Assembly: GCA_900544075.1 (NCBI GenBank)
Contig: UQTJ01000003.1
Location: 1-64,000 of the forward strand
Direction of reading: 5' to 3'
Origin: an uncultured Bacteroides sp.
Lineage (GTDB): Bacteria; Bacteroidota; Bacteroidia; Bacteroidales; Bacteroidaceae
DNA length: 64,000 nucleotides
In this document: positions 7,555-16,468 of the stretch, in pieces
How the letters are laid out: each line of letters begins with the position of its first letter
Numbering within the stretch: position 1 is the first letter of the stretch
Made by a program: the position numbers and the translations under genes
The notes under the pieces: model-generated
Told to the model about the DNA's origin: nothing
Database searches by the model: none
What the model saw: only the letters and a program-made list of their open reading frames with translations

Positions 7555-9807
7555 ATGTCACATTTGGCTCCTTTGATAAGCGATTTGGCTCTGATATTGA
7601 TATGTGCCGGTATTATGACTCTTGTATTCAAGAAACTGAAACAGCCTTTGGTGCTTGGGTATATAGTCGCCGGTTTTTTAGCCAGTCCTCATTTCACTTT
7701 TACTCCTTCAGTGACTGATGCCGACAGCATCAAAACATGGTCTGACATAGGTGTGATATTCCTTTTGTTTGCCCTTGGACTTGACTTCAGTTTCAAGAAA
7801 CTGATGAAGGTGGGAGGCTCGGCGGTGATTTCTGCCTGTACCATCATTCTCTGTATGATAGCTGTAGGAATATTTGTGGGGTGGACTTTCGGGTGGAAGC
7901 AGATGGACTGTATCTATTTAGGGGGTATGCTTGCCATGTCGTCCACTACCATTATATATAAGGCTTTCGATGATTTGGGCATCAGGCAACAGAAATTTAC
8001 CGGTCTTGTTCTCAGTATCCTTATTATAGAAGATATTCTTGCCATTGTGCTTATGGTTATGCTTTCTACAATGGCTGTAAGCAAGAATTTTGAAGGTATG
8101 GAGATGGTAGGCAGTATCCTGAAACTGGTGTTCTTCCTTATTCTTTGGTTTGTGGTAGGTATGTATCTCATTCCTACATTTCTAAAACGCTCGCGCAAAC
8201 TGATGAGTGACGAAACTCTTCTGATATTCTCGCTCGGTATGTGTTTCGGAATGGTGGTTCTTGCTGCCAAAGTAGGATTTTCTCCTGCATTCGGGGCATT
8301 TATAATGGGGTCCATACTGGCTGAAACTCTTGATTCGGAACGTATCGAGAAACTTGTTGCTCCCGTAAAGGACTTGTTCGGAGCAATATTCTTCGTGTCG
8401 GTAGGTATGATGGTCGACCCAAATCTTATAGTGGAGTATATATGGCCGATTGTTGCCATAATAGTAGCTATATTGCTCGGTCAGACTATATTCGGTACAG
8501 GTGGTGTACTTCTTTCCGGACAGTCGCTCAAGACATCCATGCAGTGTGGTTTCAGCCTGACACAGATAGGCGAGTTTGCATTTATTATCGCATCGCTTGG
8601 TGTCAGCCTTAATGTGACGAGCGATTTTCTGTATCCGATAGTAGTTGCCGTATCTGTAATAACCACTTTCCTTACACCTTATATGATTCGCCTGTCAGTT
8701 CCGGCATATAATTTTGTAGATAAACGTATGCCTCCTAAGTGGAGAAATCTGATAGACAGGTATTCAGGTTCAAGTCAGCCGGCCAACTATCACAGCAACT
8801 GGAAATCACTGATTTATGCCATAATAAGAATTACTGTGATATATTCTGTGCTGACTATTGCAGCCATCTTTATATCTTTCAGTTTTATCGTGCCTTTGCT
8901 TGTTGAAACTTTGGGCGACAAGTGGGGACGCTGGGCTGGTGCGGCTATAACTATAGTTCTTATTTCGCCTTTCCTTAGGGCTATGATTATGAAGAAAAAT
9001 CATTCAATCGAGTTCAAGAGCCTTTGGAAAGACAGCAGATTCAATCATGCTCCGCTCATTTCGGTAGTTATTCTAAGAATTGTGATAGGTGTGATATTTG
9101 TAATATATGTCATAAATCACCTGTTCCAGGCATCTGTGGCCATTGTTGTGGGAGTAGCTATAGTGGTTGTACTTACAATGATTTTCTCACGTTTCCTTAA
9201 GAAACAGTCCATTCTGATGGAAAGAACTTTTGTTCAGAACATGAGGTCGAAGGATATGTTTATGGTGTACAGAGGAAACAAGAAGCCCGAGTATGCCGGT
9301 CGGCTGCTCGACAGGGATATTCACCTTACAGATATCAAGATTTCTGCAGATTCGCTGTGGGCCGGCCTGACGCTTATGGAACTTAATTTAGGTAAGAGGT
9401 TCGGGGTACATGTCGCATCAATCATAAGAGGAACACACAGAATCAATATACCGGGTGGACAGACAAGGATATTTCCTGGAGATACAATACAGGTGATTGG
9501 TTCCGACTCGCAGCTGTCAGCCTTTGCAGAACACGCTGAGGCTATTTCTGAAGGCTGCGTAGACGATGATTTCGAAAAGAAGGAAATGCTTCTCAAGCAG
9601 TTTGTGGTGACAGAAAACTCCAAGTTTGTAGGAAAGAGCATTCGTGAGAGTGGAATAAGAAACAGGTATCACTGTCTTGTAGTGGGAGTGGAGTCTTCGG
9701 ACGATATGTCTTTACATCAGCCCGATGTTGATGCAGCACTGCAGGAGGGAGATATAGTGTGGGTAGTAGGAGAGGAATCTGCTCTGAATTCTCTGTTCGA
9801 GTCTTGA
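7555..9807 (+). CDS. Kef-type cation:proton antiporter (CPA2 family) with two C-terminal RCK_C domains
   Basis: The 750-residue protein starts with an antiporter domain of about a dozen membrane helices (residues 8-390) with the CPA2 signatures FALGLDFSFKKLMK and AFGAFIMGSILAET. A second hydrophobic block of about four helices (roughly 425-560) follows. The soluble end holds two TrkA-C (RCK_C) ligand-sensing modules near 580-665 and 670-750, with no NAD-binding TrkA-N domain. Proteins of this type exchange K+ or Na+ for protons at the inner membrane. Ion specificity cannot be read from sequence. It is a stand-alone gene after the gcvT terminator. Confidence 0.85.
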   Translation: MSHLAPLISDLALILICAGIMTLVFKKLKQPLVLGYIVAGFLASPHFTFTPSVTDADSIKTWSDIGVIFLLFALGLDFSFKKLMKVGGSAVISACTIILCMIAVGIFVGWTFGWKQMDCIYLGGMLAMSSTTIIYKAFDDLGIRQQKFTGLVLSILIIEDILAIVLMVMLSTMAVSKNFEGMEMVGSILKLVFFLILWFVVGMYLIPTFLKRSRKLMSDETLLIFSLGMCFGMVVLAAKVGFSPAFGAFIMGSILAETLDSERIEKLVAPVKDLFGAIFFVSVGMMVDPNLIVEYIWPIVAIIVAILLGQTIFGTGGVLLSGQSLKTSMQCGFSLTQIGEFAFIIASLGVSLNVTSDFLYPIVVAVSVITTFLTPYMIRLSVPAYNFVDKRMPPKWRNLIDRYSGSSQPANYHSNWKSLIYAIIRITVIYSVLTIAAIFISFSFIVPLLVETLGDKWGRWAGAAITIVLISPFLRAMIMKKNHSIEFKSLWKDSRFNHAPLISVVILRIVIGVIFVIYVINHLFQASVAIVVGVAIVVVLTMIFSRFLKKQSILMERTFVQNMRSKDMFMVYRGNKKPEYAGRLLDRDIHLTDIKISADSLWAGLTLMELNLGKRFGVHVASIIRGTHRINIPGGQTRIFPGDTIQVIGSDSQLSAFAEHAEAISEGCVDDDFEKKEMLLKQFVVTENSKFVGKSIRESGIRNRYHCLVVGVESSDDMSLHQPDVDAALQEGDIVWVVGEESALNSLFES

Positions 9808-9928
9808 TAGTTTATTCCTGTATATAACACTTAAAAGAGTAAAAAATATATCTGAAATAAACTGTATATTATTACAATATTGATACAGTTTTGTATCTTC
9901 GTAATATTATTAACCTTATTTTTATTTT

Positions 9929-11491
9929 ATGCCTTTATACAGTTCAATCAGATCTTTGATATTCTTTTCTCTCTTCATTACACTAATGGCAGCATGTTCG
10001 CAACGCAAGGAGGCCGAGGTGAAACGTGCTGTTGATGTTTTGTCCGAAGTAAAAGATTTATGCGATAAAGACAGTTTCCCAAGGAATGATTCAATATTGA
10101 ACTTTCCTGTAAAAGTCTTTATTCGTGAAAATATGGACTCCTGCCTTGCAGTAGCATACTTTTGTCAAGGAGAAATCAATCAGAAGAATTTTTATCTTTT
10201 AAGGGCCATAGACAGTTATGTGCAGGCCGGTGAATTTGTGGGTAGTGATAGTCTGCTGAATTTTAAGATAAACCTTGAATTGGCCAAGATTTATCGCTTC
10301 AAGATGCGCCATGACATGGAAAAGGAGTACATAAACTCTGCAGAACAACTATTGCATTCATTGCACGATTCGTTGGCAAATGTTGAGTTTCTAAAGCAGA
10401 AAGCCTTGTATTATCAGAGTATGAAAGATATGCCTGAAGTTTATTCCACTTTACGGACTGCATTGGGTTATATAAAGGAAAATGATTATAAATCCATGTC
10501 TGATATATACAGACTCCTCTCTCATAGTTATATGTTGTCCGGAATGTCCGACAGTGTAGTATATTTTGCGGACAAAGGACTTCAGACGTGTTCTAATCCA
10601 AAACTGAAATCGGAATTATATATTCTTAAGGGATTGTCATATTCTTCTGAAGGTATGCCGGATTCGGTCATGCATTATATTCTTCCAAATATCTATTCTG
10701 TAGATATGTTGTCGCGTGTAAAAGCTTACAGAGTCGTGTCCGAAATGTACGACGGCCTTGGCATGGTCCAGCAGTCGCATTTGTATCTTAAGAAACATAC
10801 TTTATCACTTGATTCCCTTATCCTGGATAGGCGTGATGAATTACTTGAGAAAATGCAAGGCATACATGAATATAAACTTCAGAAGGAAAGGGCTAATAAG
10901 GCAGAAATGCAGGCAGCGTCAGACAAACTGTTGTTTACGAATTTTGTTCTGGCTGCTCTGATTCTGATTATGATTCTTTCTGTTCTGCTTCATTATAACA
11001 GATATAACAAGCGTAAGTTAGCGGAGAAGTTGAGAGAGGAAACCTGCCTGAAAATGGAGGAAACTCTAAAAAGACGTGATATGGAAATATCTTTGGCCAA
11101 CAAGCAGGAAGAGTTGCGTCAGAAAGAGATTGAGAAGTTAAACAAGAACATAGATTACTATAAGCAGCTGAACAATGTAACATTGCCTATAATAATGCGC
11201 AGGCAGAATGCCCAAGGCGCTTTGCATCTTTCGGATGATGACTGGAAGATTATAGTAGGCAATGCCGATGCATGTTTCGATATGTTCTCGCAAAGGCTTA
11301 AGGACTTGTGTCCGCAACTTACTGACGATGAAATACGCTTCTGCTGTCTTGTTAAAATGGAACTTCCGATGTCTGTCCTGTCTGAAATCTATCATATAGC
11401 AAAGGCAAGTATCTCGCGTCGTAAAATGAGACTAAAGGAGAAAATAGGTATAGAAAGTGTCAGTTTTGATGAATTTATCATAGGATTTTGA
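9929..11491 (+). CDS. Membrane TPR regulator with C-terminal helix-turn-helix-like region
   Basis: The 520-residue protein begins with a lipoprotein-like signal (LITLMAAC type, Cys23), followed by about 300 residues of helical repeats resembling tetratricopeptides. A single membrane helix (around 340-362) leads to a charged coiled coil (about 365-430). The end (LTDDEIRFCCLVKMELPMSV, then IYHIAKASISRRKMRLKEKI) resembles the DNA-binding end of Bacteroidetes TPR regulators. It would sense a periplasmic signal and act on DNA or a partner in the cytosol. The target is unknown. Whether the signal is lipidated or a plain anchor is unclear, as lipidation with a second membrane crossing is unusual. 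It stands alone. Confidence 0.65.
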   Translation: MPLYSSIRSLIFFSLFITLMAACSQRKEAEVKRAVDVLSEVKDLCDKDSFPRNDSILNFPVKVFIRENMDSCLAVAYFCQGEINQKNFYLLRAIDSYVQAGEFVGSDSLLNFKINLELAKIYRFKMRHDMEKEYINSAEQLLHSLHDSLANVEFLKQKALYYQSMKDMPEVYSTLRTALGYIKENDYKSMSDIYRLLSHSYMLSGMSDSVVYFADKGLQTCSNPKLKSELYILKGLSYSSEGMPDSVMHYILPNIYSVDMLSRVKAYRVVSEMYDGLGMVQQSHLYLKKHTLSLDSLILDRRDELLEKMQGIHEYKLQKERANKAEMQAASDKLLFTNFVLAALILIMILSVLLHYNRYNKRKLAEKLREETCLKMEETLKRRDMEISLANKQEELRQKEIEKLNKNIDYYKQLNNVTLPIIMRRQNAQGALHLSDDDWKIIVGNADACFDMFSQRLKDLCPQLTDDEIRFCCLVKMELPMSVLSEIYHIAKASISRRKMRLKEKIGIESVSFDEFIIGF

Positions 11492-11572
11492 TGGGGTGTT
11501 TTCTGATATGTACATCATAAAAAATCTCAATACGTTGATAATAAGCTAATTACATTGCTTATGTGTACATCT

Positions 11573-11720
11573 GTTTTTATTACTGTATAATGTTTTAATC
11601 TCTATATTTGCAATGTAATAAAAACACAAAAACACCCATATATTTTCATTCTATATCTTTAATCGCTGGAAAAGCCGTATCTTAATATCTTTGCTCATGG
11701 ATATTATTGATACGGCTTTA
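11573..11720 (+). ncRNA. Candidate small RNA with its own promoter and terminator
   Basis: TATATTTG (11603-11610) fits the -7 consensus and sits between perfect 11-bp inverted repeats GTTTTTATTAC (11573-11583) and GTAATAAAAAC (11615-11625). No plus-strand gene follows. About 50 nt downstream a strong hairpin (11671-11719) and a T-rich stretch could end a transcript of roughly 100 nt. The -33 element is not clear and no expression evidence is available, so this is only a candidate. Confidence 0.3.
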
Positions 11721-11735
11721 TCTTTATTTCTTTAG
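11671..11735. terminator. Terminator hairpin between the TPR regulator and the S4 gene
   Basis: AAAGCCGTATC (11671-11681) pairs with GATACGGCTTT (11709-11719), and the inner AATATC/GATATT extends the stem. The T-rich plus-strand tail (TTTATCTTTATTTCTTT) favours termination of plus-strand RNA, but it also lies just beyond the end of the minus-strand rplY-pth-S4 operon. Confidence 0.65.
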
Positions 11736-11744
11736 AAAAAACTT

Positions 11745-12182
11745 TTATTCTTCAGAATCATTGTCTTCGTCATCATCGTCGAAGTCAAAGTCAAAATCAT
11801 CGAAATATTCAGGTGTAAAGAAATCATCAAGACTGCGTCTGTCTTTCTTTGTTGGTCTTCCTGTTCCTCTTGCGCGGTCGATGAACCCGCTTATTTTGCT
11901 CATTTCAAGAAGTTCGTATTGTTCCGGAGAGGTTACGTTTTCCATTATTTCCGGTACCAGTTTGGCTCCGACACGCTTTTCAATAGCCTGTAAAACCTTA
12001 AATGAATATGTTATCGGGGCTTTTTTTACATTGATAATATCTCCCGGTTTTATCATTCTTGACGGTTTGGCCTGTGCTCCGTTAATGTTAACCCTTCCTT
12101 TTTTGCAGGCTTCAGCAGCTATGGTTCTGGTTTTGAATATTCTTGCTGCCCATAACCATTTGTCTATTCTTGCTTCTGCCAT
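11745..12182 (-). CDS. S4-domain RNA-binding protein (Hsp15-like)
   Basis: The 145-residue protein has an N-terminal S4 domain (RIDKWLWAARIFKTRTIAAE, then ACKKGRVNINGAQAKPSRMI and KPGDII), as in HslR/Hsp15, which binds stalled 50S subunits carrying peptidyl-tRNA. The C-terminal third ends in a very acidic tail rich in Asp, Glu and Phe. It is last in the rplY-pth-S4 operon, 3 nt after pth. Its neighbours, ribosomal L25 and peptidyl-tRNA hydrolase, fit a role in rescuing stalled ribosomes. Family assignment is solid; function is by analogy. Confidence 0.85.
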   Translation of the reverse strand: MAEARIDKWLWAARIFKTRTIAAEACKKGRVNINGAQAKPSRMIKPGDIINVKKAPITYSFKVLQAIEKRVGAKLVPEIMENVTSPEQYELLEMSKISGFIDRARGTGRPTKKDRRSLDDFFTPEYFDDFDFDFDDDDEDNDSEE

Positions 12183-12185
12183 ACC

Positions 12186-12749
12186 TTATTTGTTGTTATA
12201 TTGGTTCATTGTGTTGTTCAGTCCTGCCAGACAGAAACTCTTTATTATTTCACCAGCCAGACTGATTCTTTCCGGAAGTATTTTCTTGGCTTCATCGTCA
12301 AATTCTCCCAATACGAAATCTATCTGTCCGCCTTTCGGAAAATCATTACCTATCCCGAAGCGTAAGCGTGAATAGTTTTGTGTGCCCAATGTGGCTGCTA
12401 TGTGTTTCAGTCCATTGTGTCCTGCATCGCTGCCTTTACCTTTGAGTCGCAGTGTTCCTATCGGAAGAGCCAAATCGTCAACGATAATAAGCACATTCTC
12501 CAATGGAATCTTTTCCTGTTGCATCCAGTAACGGACAGCATTGCCGCTCAGATTCATATAAGTGGACGGTTTGAGCAGGAGCAGCTGTTTGCCCTTCAAT
12601 GACATGTTTGCCACTGCACCGTAACGCTTATCGCTAAAAACAATATTGGACGCCTTTGCGAGGGCGTCCAATACCATAAATCCTATATTGTGACGGGTAT
12701 TACGGTATTCATCACCGATATTTCCCAATCCTACTATCAGATATTTCAT
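12186..12749 (-). CDS. pth: Peptidyl-tRNA hydrolase
   Basis: At 187 residues it has the normal length of bacterial Pth, which releases tRNA from peptidyl-tRNAs dropped by the ribosome. Catalytic and binding residues are visible: Asn10 in VGLGNIGDEY, His20 in RHNIGF, Asn66 in STYMNLSG, Asp91/Asp92 in VDDLALPIG and Asn112 in GHNGLKHI. It lies between rplY (43 nt upstream) and the S4 gene (3 nt downstream). The rplY-pth pairing is common in bacteria and suggests one transcript. Confidence 0.95.
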   Translation of the reverse strand: MKYLIVGLGNIGDEYRNTRHNIGFMVLDALAKASNIVFSDKRYGAVANMSLKGKQLLLLKPSTYMNLSGNAVRYWMQQEKIPLENVLIIVDDLALPIGTLRLKGKGSDAGHNGLKHIAATLGTQNYSRLRFGIGNDFPKGGQIDFVLGEFDDEAKKILPERISLAGEIIKSFCLAGLNNTMNQYNNK

Positions 12750-12792
12750 TAAATATGGATTTGTTGTTTGTATTAGTTTGTTAGACTATTAC

Positions 12793-13398
12793 TTATTTCT
12801 TACCAGAAGCTGCTGCTGCCTGAGCACCACGAGCTGCACGAGTCAATTTAACTGCACATACAACTGCTTCTTTTGCATTCAGAATCTGCAATCCTTCGTA
12901 GTTCAACTCACCAACTTTGATTGTCTTACCAAGACCCAAGTTTGTAACGTCAACGATAAGTCTTTCAGGAATAAGATTGTACAAAGCTTTAACTTTAAGC
13001 TTACGAACCTGCAATGCCAATTTACCACCGGCTTTAACACCTTCTGCAAGACCTTCCAATTTAACAGGAACTTCCATTACGATTGGGTTAGATTCGTCAA
13101 TCTGCAAGAAGTCAACGTGAAGGATTTTGTCAGTTACAGGGTGGAACTGGATATCTTTCATGATAGCAGTTACAATCTTGCCATCGATGTTCAAATCTAC
13201 AACGTAGATATGTGGTGTATATACCAAGTTACGCAAACCGTCGTTTGTTACAGTGAAGTGAGTTGCTACCTGGTTACCTTTTTCGTCTTTGTTGATTCCG
13301 TACAATACACATGGTACACTGTTGCTCTTGCGAAGTTCGCGAGTTGCCTTCTTTCCAGTTTCAGTTCTCAAAGAACCTTTGATTTCAATTGATTTCAT
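12793..13398 (-). CDS. rplY: 50S ribosomal protein L25 (general stress protein Ctc type)
   Basis: The 201-residue protein is the long two-domain form of L25. The N-terminal 5S rRNA-binding domain includes KGSLRTETGKKATRELRKSN, VPCVLYG and FHPVTDKILHVDFLQI. The C-terminal TL5/Ctc domain contains EVPVKLEGLAEGVKAGG and PERLIVDVTNLGLGKTIKV. The end is alanine-rich (RGAQAAAASGKK). It is the first gene of the operon with pth and the S4 protein. A consensus promoter lies 100 nt upstream, leaving a fairly long leader. Confidence 0.95.
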   Translation of the reverse strand: MKSIEIKGSLRTETGKKATRELRKSNSVPCVLYGINKDEKGNQVATHFTVTNDGLRNLVYTPHIYVVDLNIDGKIVTAIMKDIQFHPVTDKILHVDFLQIDESNPIVMEVPVKLEGLAEGVKAGGKLALQVRKLKVKALYNLIPERLIVDVTNLGLGKTIKVGELNYEGLQILNAKEAVVCAVKLTRAARGAQAAAASGKK

Positions 13399-13536
13399 TT
13401 TCTTAAAATTTTTTGTGTTACTCTAAATTAAGTAGATAATAATAATTTGCTTAATTCGCCATCACACGATGTGGTATACACACGATGAATTTAAAAAAGC
13501 GGTGCAAAGATATGCCTTTTATTTTTAATGGCCAAA
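13399..13536 (-). promoter_or_regulatory. Promoter and 100-nt leader of the rplY operon
   Basis: On the minus strand TTTG (13533-13536), a 20-nt spacer and TATCTTTG (13505-13512) give a perfect Bacteroides promoter. Transcription would start near 13498, about 100 nt before the rplY start. The leader contains CACACGATG twice on the plus strand (around 13464 and 13479). Confidence 0.65.
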
Positions 13537-13604
13537 CAATGTATCGTTTTTCTTCTTTATTTATATATAATATAGTTCTTATTGATTGGATTAAAACATT
13601 TTTT

Positions 13605-13976
13605 TCAGAAGTCGATATCTATTTTAATGTCAGACGAAGTGTTGAAACCGTTTTCTTCACTTTTTTCAGTCGTTTCATTGTTCTGATAATCTGAAGTGTT
13701 GTTATCATCTATAAATTTGATTGCTTCCTGCAGTCCGTTCAGGAACTTTTCAAAGTCTTCCTTGTATAAGAATATTTTATGCTTTTCAAAACTAACAGCA
13801 GGAGAATTCCCCTCACCTGTGATTACTTTTTTACTTTCAGTTATTGCAAGAAACATATCATCTTTTTTGTTCTTTCTTACGTCAACGTAGTAAATTCTTT
13901 TTCCTGCCTTTATGGCTTTAGAGAATACAATCTCTTTGTCTGTTTCAGTCATACTTTTCTTTTTTAAATCTTCCAT
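13605..13976 (-). CDS. DUF3276 / PUR-domain nucleic-acid-binding protein
   Basis: Starting at the ATG at 13976 (MEDLKKKSMTETDKEIVF), the protein has 123 residues. A longer frame to 14036 adds a hydrophobic, unconserved-looking segment and is rejected. The core has the PUR-alpha fold pattern of Bacteroidetes and Borrelia proteins: SKAIKAGKRIYYVDVRKNKK, DDMFLAITESKKV and KHKIFLYKEDFEKFLNGLQE. The Borrelia homologue binds DNA and RNA and regulates genes; a similar role here is inferred. The acidic C-terminal tail is typical of short single-stranded nucleic-acid binders. The gene stands alone and is divergent from nusB. Confidence 0.75.
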   Translation of the reverse strand: MEDLKKKSMTETDKEIVFSKAIKAGKRIYYVDVRKNKKDDMFLAITESKKVITGEGNSPAVSFEKHKIFLYKEDFEKFLNGLQEAIKFIDDNNTSDYQNNETTEKSEENGFNTSSDIKIDIDF

Positions 13977-14096
13977 AGTCACTATATATAATAAATAAAC
14001 TGTGCCCAAAGTTGAATATTTTTTTTTTATGTTCAAAGAAAGTGTGTATAGAATTTAATCTAAAAGTGAAAAAAAATAGAAAAATGCGGACTAATA

Positions 14097-14127
14097 TTGC
14101 TTGTAACGGATAAAATGCTTAATTTTG
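14097..14127 (+). promoter_or_regulatory. Promoter of the nusB gene cluster
   Basis: TTG (14097-14099), a 20-nt spacer and TAATTTTG (14120-14127) match the consensus. The nusB start is 26 nt after the -7 box. Confidence 0.6.
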
Positions 14128-14152
14128 TGCCCTGAAATTTCATCTTATTAAT

Positions 14153-15076
14153 ATGATAAACAGAGTTCTTATTCGTCTGAAAATAGTTCAGATTATTTAC
14201 GCTTATTATCAGAATGGCGGTAAAAACTTGGATACTGCAGAAAAAGAGTTGTTCTTCAGTTTATCCAAAGCGTACGATTTGTACAATTATCTATTGCTTC
14301 TTATGGTGGCTGTAACGCGGTATGCAAATAAGAAAATTGACGCCGCAAAGAATAAATTAGCACCGACTAAAGAAGAATTATCACCTAACATGAGGTTTGT
14401 GGAAAACAAGTTCATTGCACAGCTTGAGATAAACAATGACCTTAATGCATTTGTCGTGGCTCAAAAGAAAAACTGGGACAATGAAGAAGACTTCGTGAAA
14501 TCTCTTTACGAGAAAATCCAGCAGAGTGATATCTATGCAGAATACATGGCTGCAGAATCGACTACATACGATGAAGACCGTGAGTTCTGGAGAAAAATAT
14601 ATAAGAATCTTATCTTTAATAATACTGAACTTGATGAGGTCTTGGAAGACCAGAGTCTTTATTGGAATGACGATAAGGAAATAGTAGATACTTTCGTGCT
14701 TAAGACAATCAAGCGTTTCGACCCTAAGAATGGTGCCAAGCAGGAACTTCTTCCTGAATTCAAGGATGAAGAAGACCAGGATTTTGCCCGTCGTTTGTTC
14801 CGCCGTGCCATAATGAACGAAGAGTATTACCGTCATCTGATAGGTGAGACATCAAAGAACTGGGATTTGAACCGTGTAGCTTTGATGGACGTGGTTATAA
14901 TGCAGATTGCGCTTGCTGAAATCCTTAGTTTCCCTAATATCCCTGTAAACGTTTCTCTGAACGAATATGTGGAGATAGCCAAGTTGTACAGTACTCCTAA
15001 GAGCGGTGGCTTTATCAATGGAACTTTGGATGCCATAGTTAATAAATTAAAAAAGGAAAACAAGTTGACAAAATAA
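14153..15076 (+). CDS. nusB: Transcription antitermination factor NusB (extended form)
   Basis: The protein has 307 residues, about twice the length of Escherichia coli NusB, which is normal for Bacteroidetes. The NusB fold is clearest at both ends: MINRVLIRLKIVQIIYAYYQ at the N terminus and LNRVALMDVVIMQIALAEIL with IPVNVSLNEYVEIAKLYSTP and SGGFINGTLDAIVNKL at the C terminus. The acidic middle is lineage-specific. NusB with S10 binds boxA in rRNA leader transcripts and prevents early termination. It is first in a cluster with yajC, the YbbR gene and coaE. Confidence 0.9.
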   Translation: MINRVLIRLKIVQIIYAYYQNGGKNLDTAEKELFFSLSKAYDLYNYLLLLMVAVTRYANKKIDAAKNKLAPTKEELSPNMRFVENKFIAQLEINNDLNAFVVAQKKNWDNEEDFVKSLYEKIQQSDIYAEYMAAESTTYDEDREFWRKIYKNLIFNNTELDEVLEDQSLYWNDDKEIVDTFVLKTIKRFDPKNGAKQELLPEFKDEEDQDFARRLFRRAIMNEEYYRHLIGETSKNWDLNRVALMDVVIMQIALAEILSFPNIPVNVSLNEYVEIAKLYSTPKSGGFINGTLDAIVNKLKKENKLTK

Positions 15077-15127
15077 TGATATATTTGTCCTCGCAACGAA
15101 TATTAATCAAATTATAAAAGAAAAGTT

Positions 15128-15436
15128 ATGAATTTATTGACAGTAACGCTTGCGGCTCAAGGTGGAGCAGATTATTCTTTCCTGATAATGATGGTGGCTA
15201 TATTTGCCATTATGTACTTTTTCATGATTCGTCCACAGAACAAGAAGCAGAAGGAAATTGCCAATTTCCGTAAAAACCTTGAAGTTGGCCAGTCTGTGAT
15301 AACTGCCGGAGGTATTTATGGCAAGGTAAAAGAATTGGAAGATAATGCCGTTATTGTGGAGATTGCTCCAAGCGTAAAAATAAAGGTAGATAGAAATTCA
15401 ATCTATGCTGATGCTCAGGCACAGGTAAATAAATAA
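15128..15436 (+). CDS. yajC: Preprotein translocase subunit YajC
   Basis: The 102-residue protein has one membrane helix (about residues 18-38, MMVAIFAIMYFFMI) followed by the signature RPQNKKQKEIANFRKNLEVG and QSVITAGGIYGKV. YajC associates with SecDF in the Sec holotranslocon at the inner membrane. It lies 51 nt after nusB and 15 nt before the YbbR-like gene, so the cluster is probably transcribed together. Confidence 0.95.
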   Translation: MNLLTVTLAAQGGADYSFLIMMVAIFAIMYFFMIRPQNKKQKEIANFRKNLEVGQSVITAGGIYGKVKELEDNAVIVEIAPSVKIKVDRNSIYADAQAQVNK

Positions 15437-15451
15437 AATTTTTATTGCGCT

Positions 15452-16468
15452 ATGTTGTTCGGTAAAAAGAACATCAAAAATATTTTTAATAATTCTATAG
15501 ACAAAATCAGAGACTTCCTGCTTACTGAAAAGTGCAGGGAGTTTTTGATTTTTTTGTTTTTTGTAGCCATATCGTTTGGCTTCTGGATGCTTCAGACATT
15601 GGACGGAACATTCGAAACTGAGTTCAGTATTCCGCTCAGGCTTAAGAATGTTCCCAAGGATGTTATCATTACATCCGATTTGCAGGACGAGGTCAAGGTA
15701 AAGGTAGAGGACAGGGGCACAGTCTTGCTCAATTATATGCTTGGAAGGTCTTTCCTCCCGATATCTATAGACTTCTCGGATTATGAGAATGCCTCATCCC
15801 GTGTGCTTCTGCCATCGGACGATTTAAGGAAAAGAGTGTCATCACAGCTTAATGGAACCACTAAGCTTTTGTCTGTTTATCCTGATTCTATAGGTTTTGT
15901 CTATTCTCATGGGAAATTTAAGAAAGTTCCTGTGTCTGTATCAGGAAAAATAGCACCGGAGATACAATATTATATATCTGGCATAAAGCTGTCGCCGGAC
16001 TCGGTTATAGTCTATGCTCCGTCTGAAGTCCTTAAAACCATACAGACAGCCTACACCATGCCGTTCGATTGTGAGAACCTTACTGAGAATACTTCTTATA
16101 GAACAGCTCTGAAGAAGATAGACGGGGCCAAATACGAACCTTCATATTGCGATGTGTCGGTTTTTGTGGATATGTATTCTGAAAAGACTGTAGAGGTTCC
16201 GGTAGTTGGCGTGGATTTTCCTGCAAATAAAACTCTTCGTACGTTCCCTTCGAAGGTCAAGGTTACTTTCAAGGTCGGTCTTTCTGAATATTCGTCAGTC
16301 GATGCCGATGATTTCTTTATAGGTGTAAAATATGGAGATTTGCTGAAAACAGGAAAGGATAACGTAAACCTTGAAGTTACAACCACCAATCCTCACGTTT
16401 CCAATATGAGAGTAATCCCATCCAGTGTCGATTATTTGATTGAAGAATCCATACTCAATATCCGATAA
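15452..16468 (+). CDS. YbbR-like domain protein
   Basis: This 338-residue protein has a short cytosolic N terminus, one membrane helix (about 29-47, FLIFLFFVAISFGFWML), then an extracytoplasmic part with YbbR-type beta repeats (IPLRLKNVPKDVIIT, PVSVSGKIAPEIQYYISGIK and SPDSVIVYAPSEVL). In Firmicutes YbbR (CdaR) regulates the diadenylate cyclase CdaA; no cyclase gene is next to it here, so its role is unknown. Its stop codon overlaps the coaE start by one base (TAATG at 16466-16470), indicating translational coupling. Confidence 0.8.
   Translation: MLFGKKNIKNIFNNSIDKIRDFLLTEKCREFLIFLFFVAISFGFWMLQTLDGTFETEFSIPLRLKNVPKDVIITSDLQDEVKVKVEDRGTVLLNYMLGRSFLPISIDFSDYENASSRVLLPSDDLRKRVSSQLNGTTKLLSVYPDSIGFVYSHGKFKKVPVSVSGKIAPEIQYYISGIKLSPDSVIVYAPSEVLKTIQTAYTMPFDCENLTENTSYRTALKKIDGAKYEPSYCDVSVFVDMYSEKTVEVPVVGVDFPANKTLRTFPSKVKVTFKVGLSEYSSVDADDFFIGVKYGDLLKTGKDNVNLEVTTTNPHVSNMRVIPSSVDYLIEESILNIR

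Noticed and set aside
11573..11625. Invertible promoter switch
   Set aside because: The repeats are only 11 bp and 31 bp apart, and no recombinase gene is nearby; an operator or structural role is simpler.
11707..12375. 222-codon plus-strand frame antisense to the S4 and pth genes
   Set aside because: The serine- and lysine-rich start is the reverse of the acidic tail of the S4 protein, and both genes on the minus strand are well supported.
12778..13392. 204-codon plus-strand frame antisense to rplY
   Set aside because: It mirrors rplY almost exactly and has an implausible Cys/Phe-rich composition.
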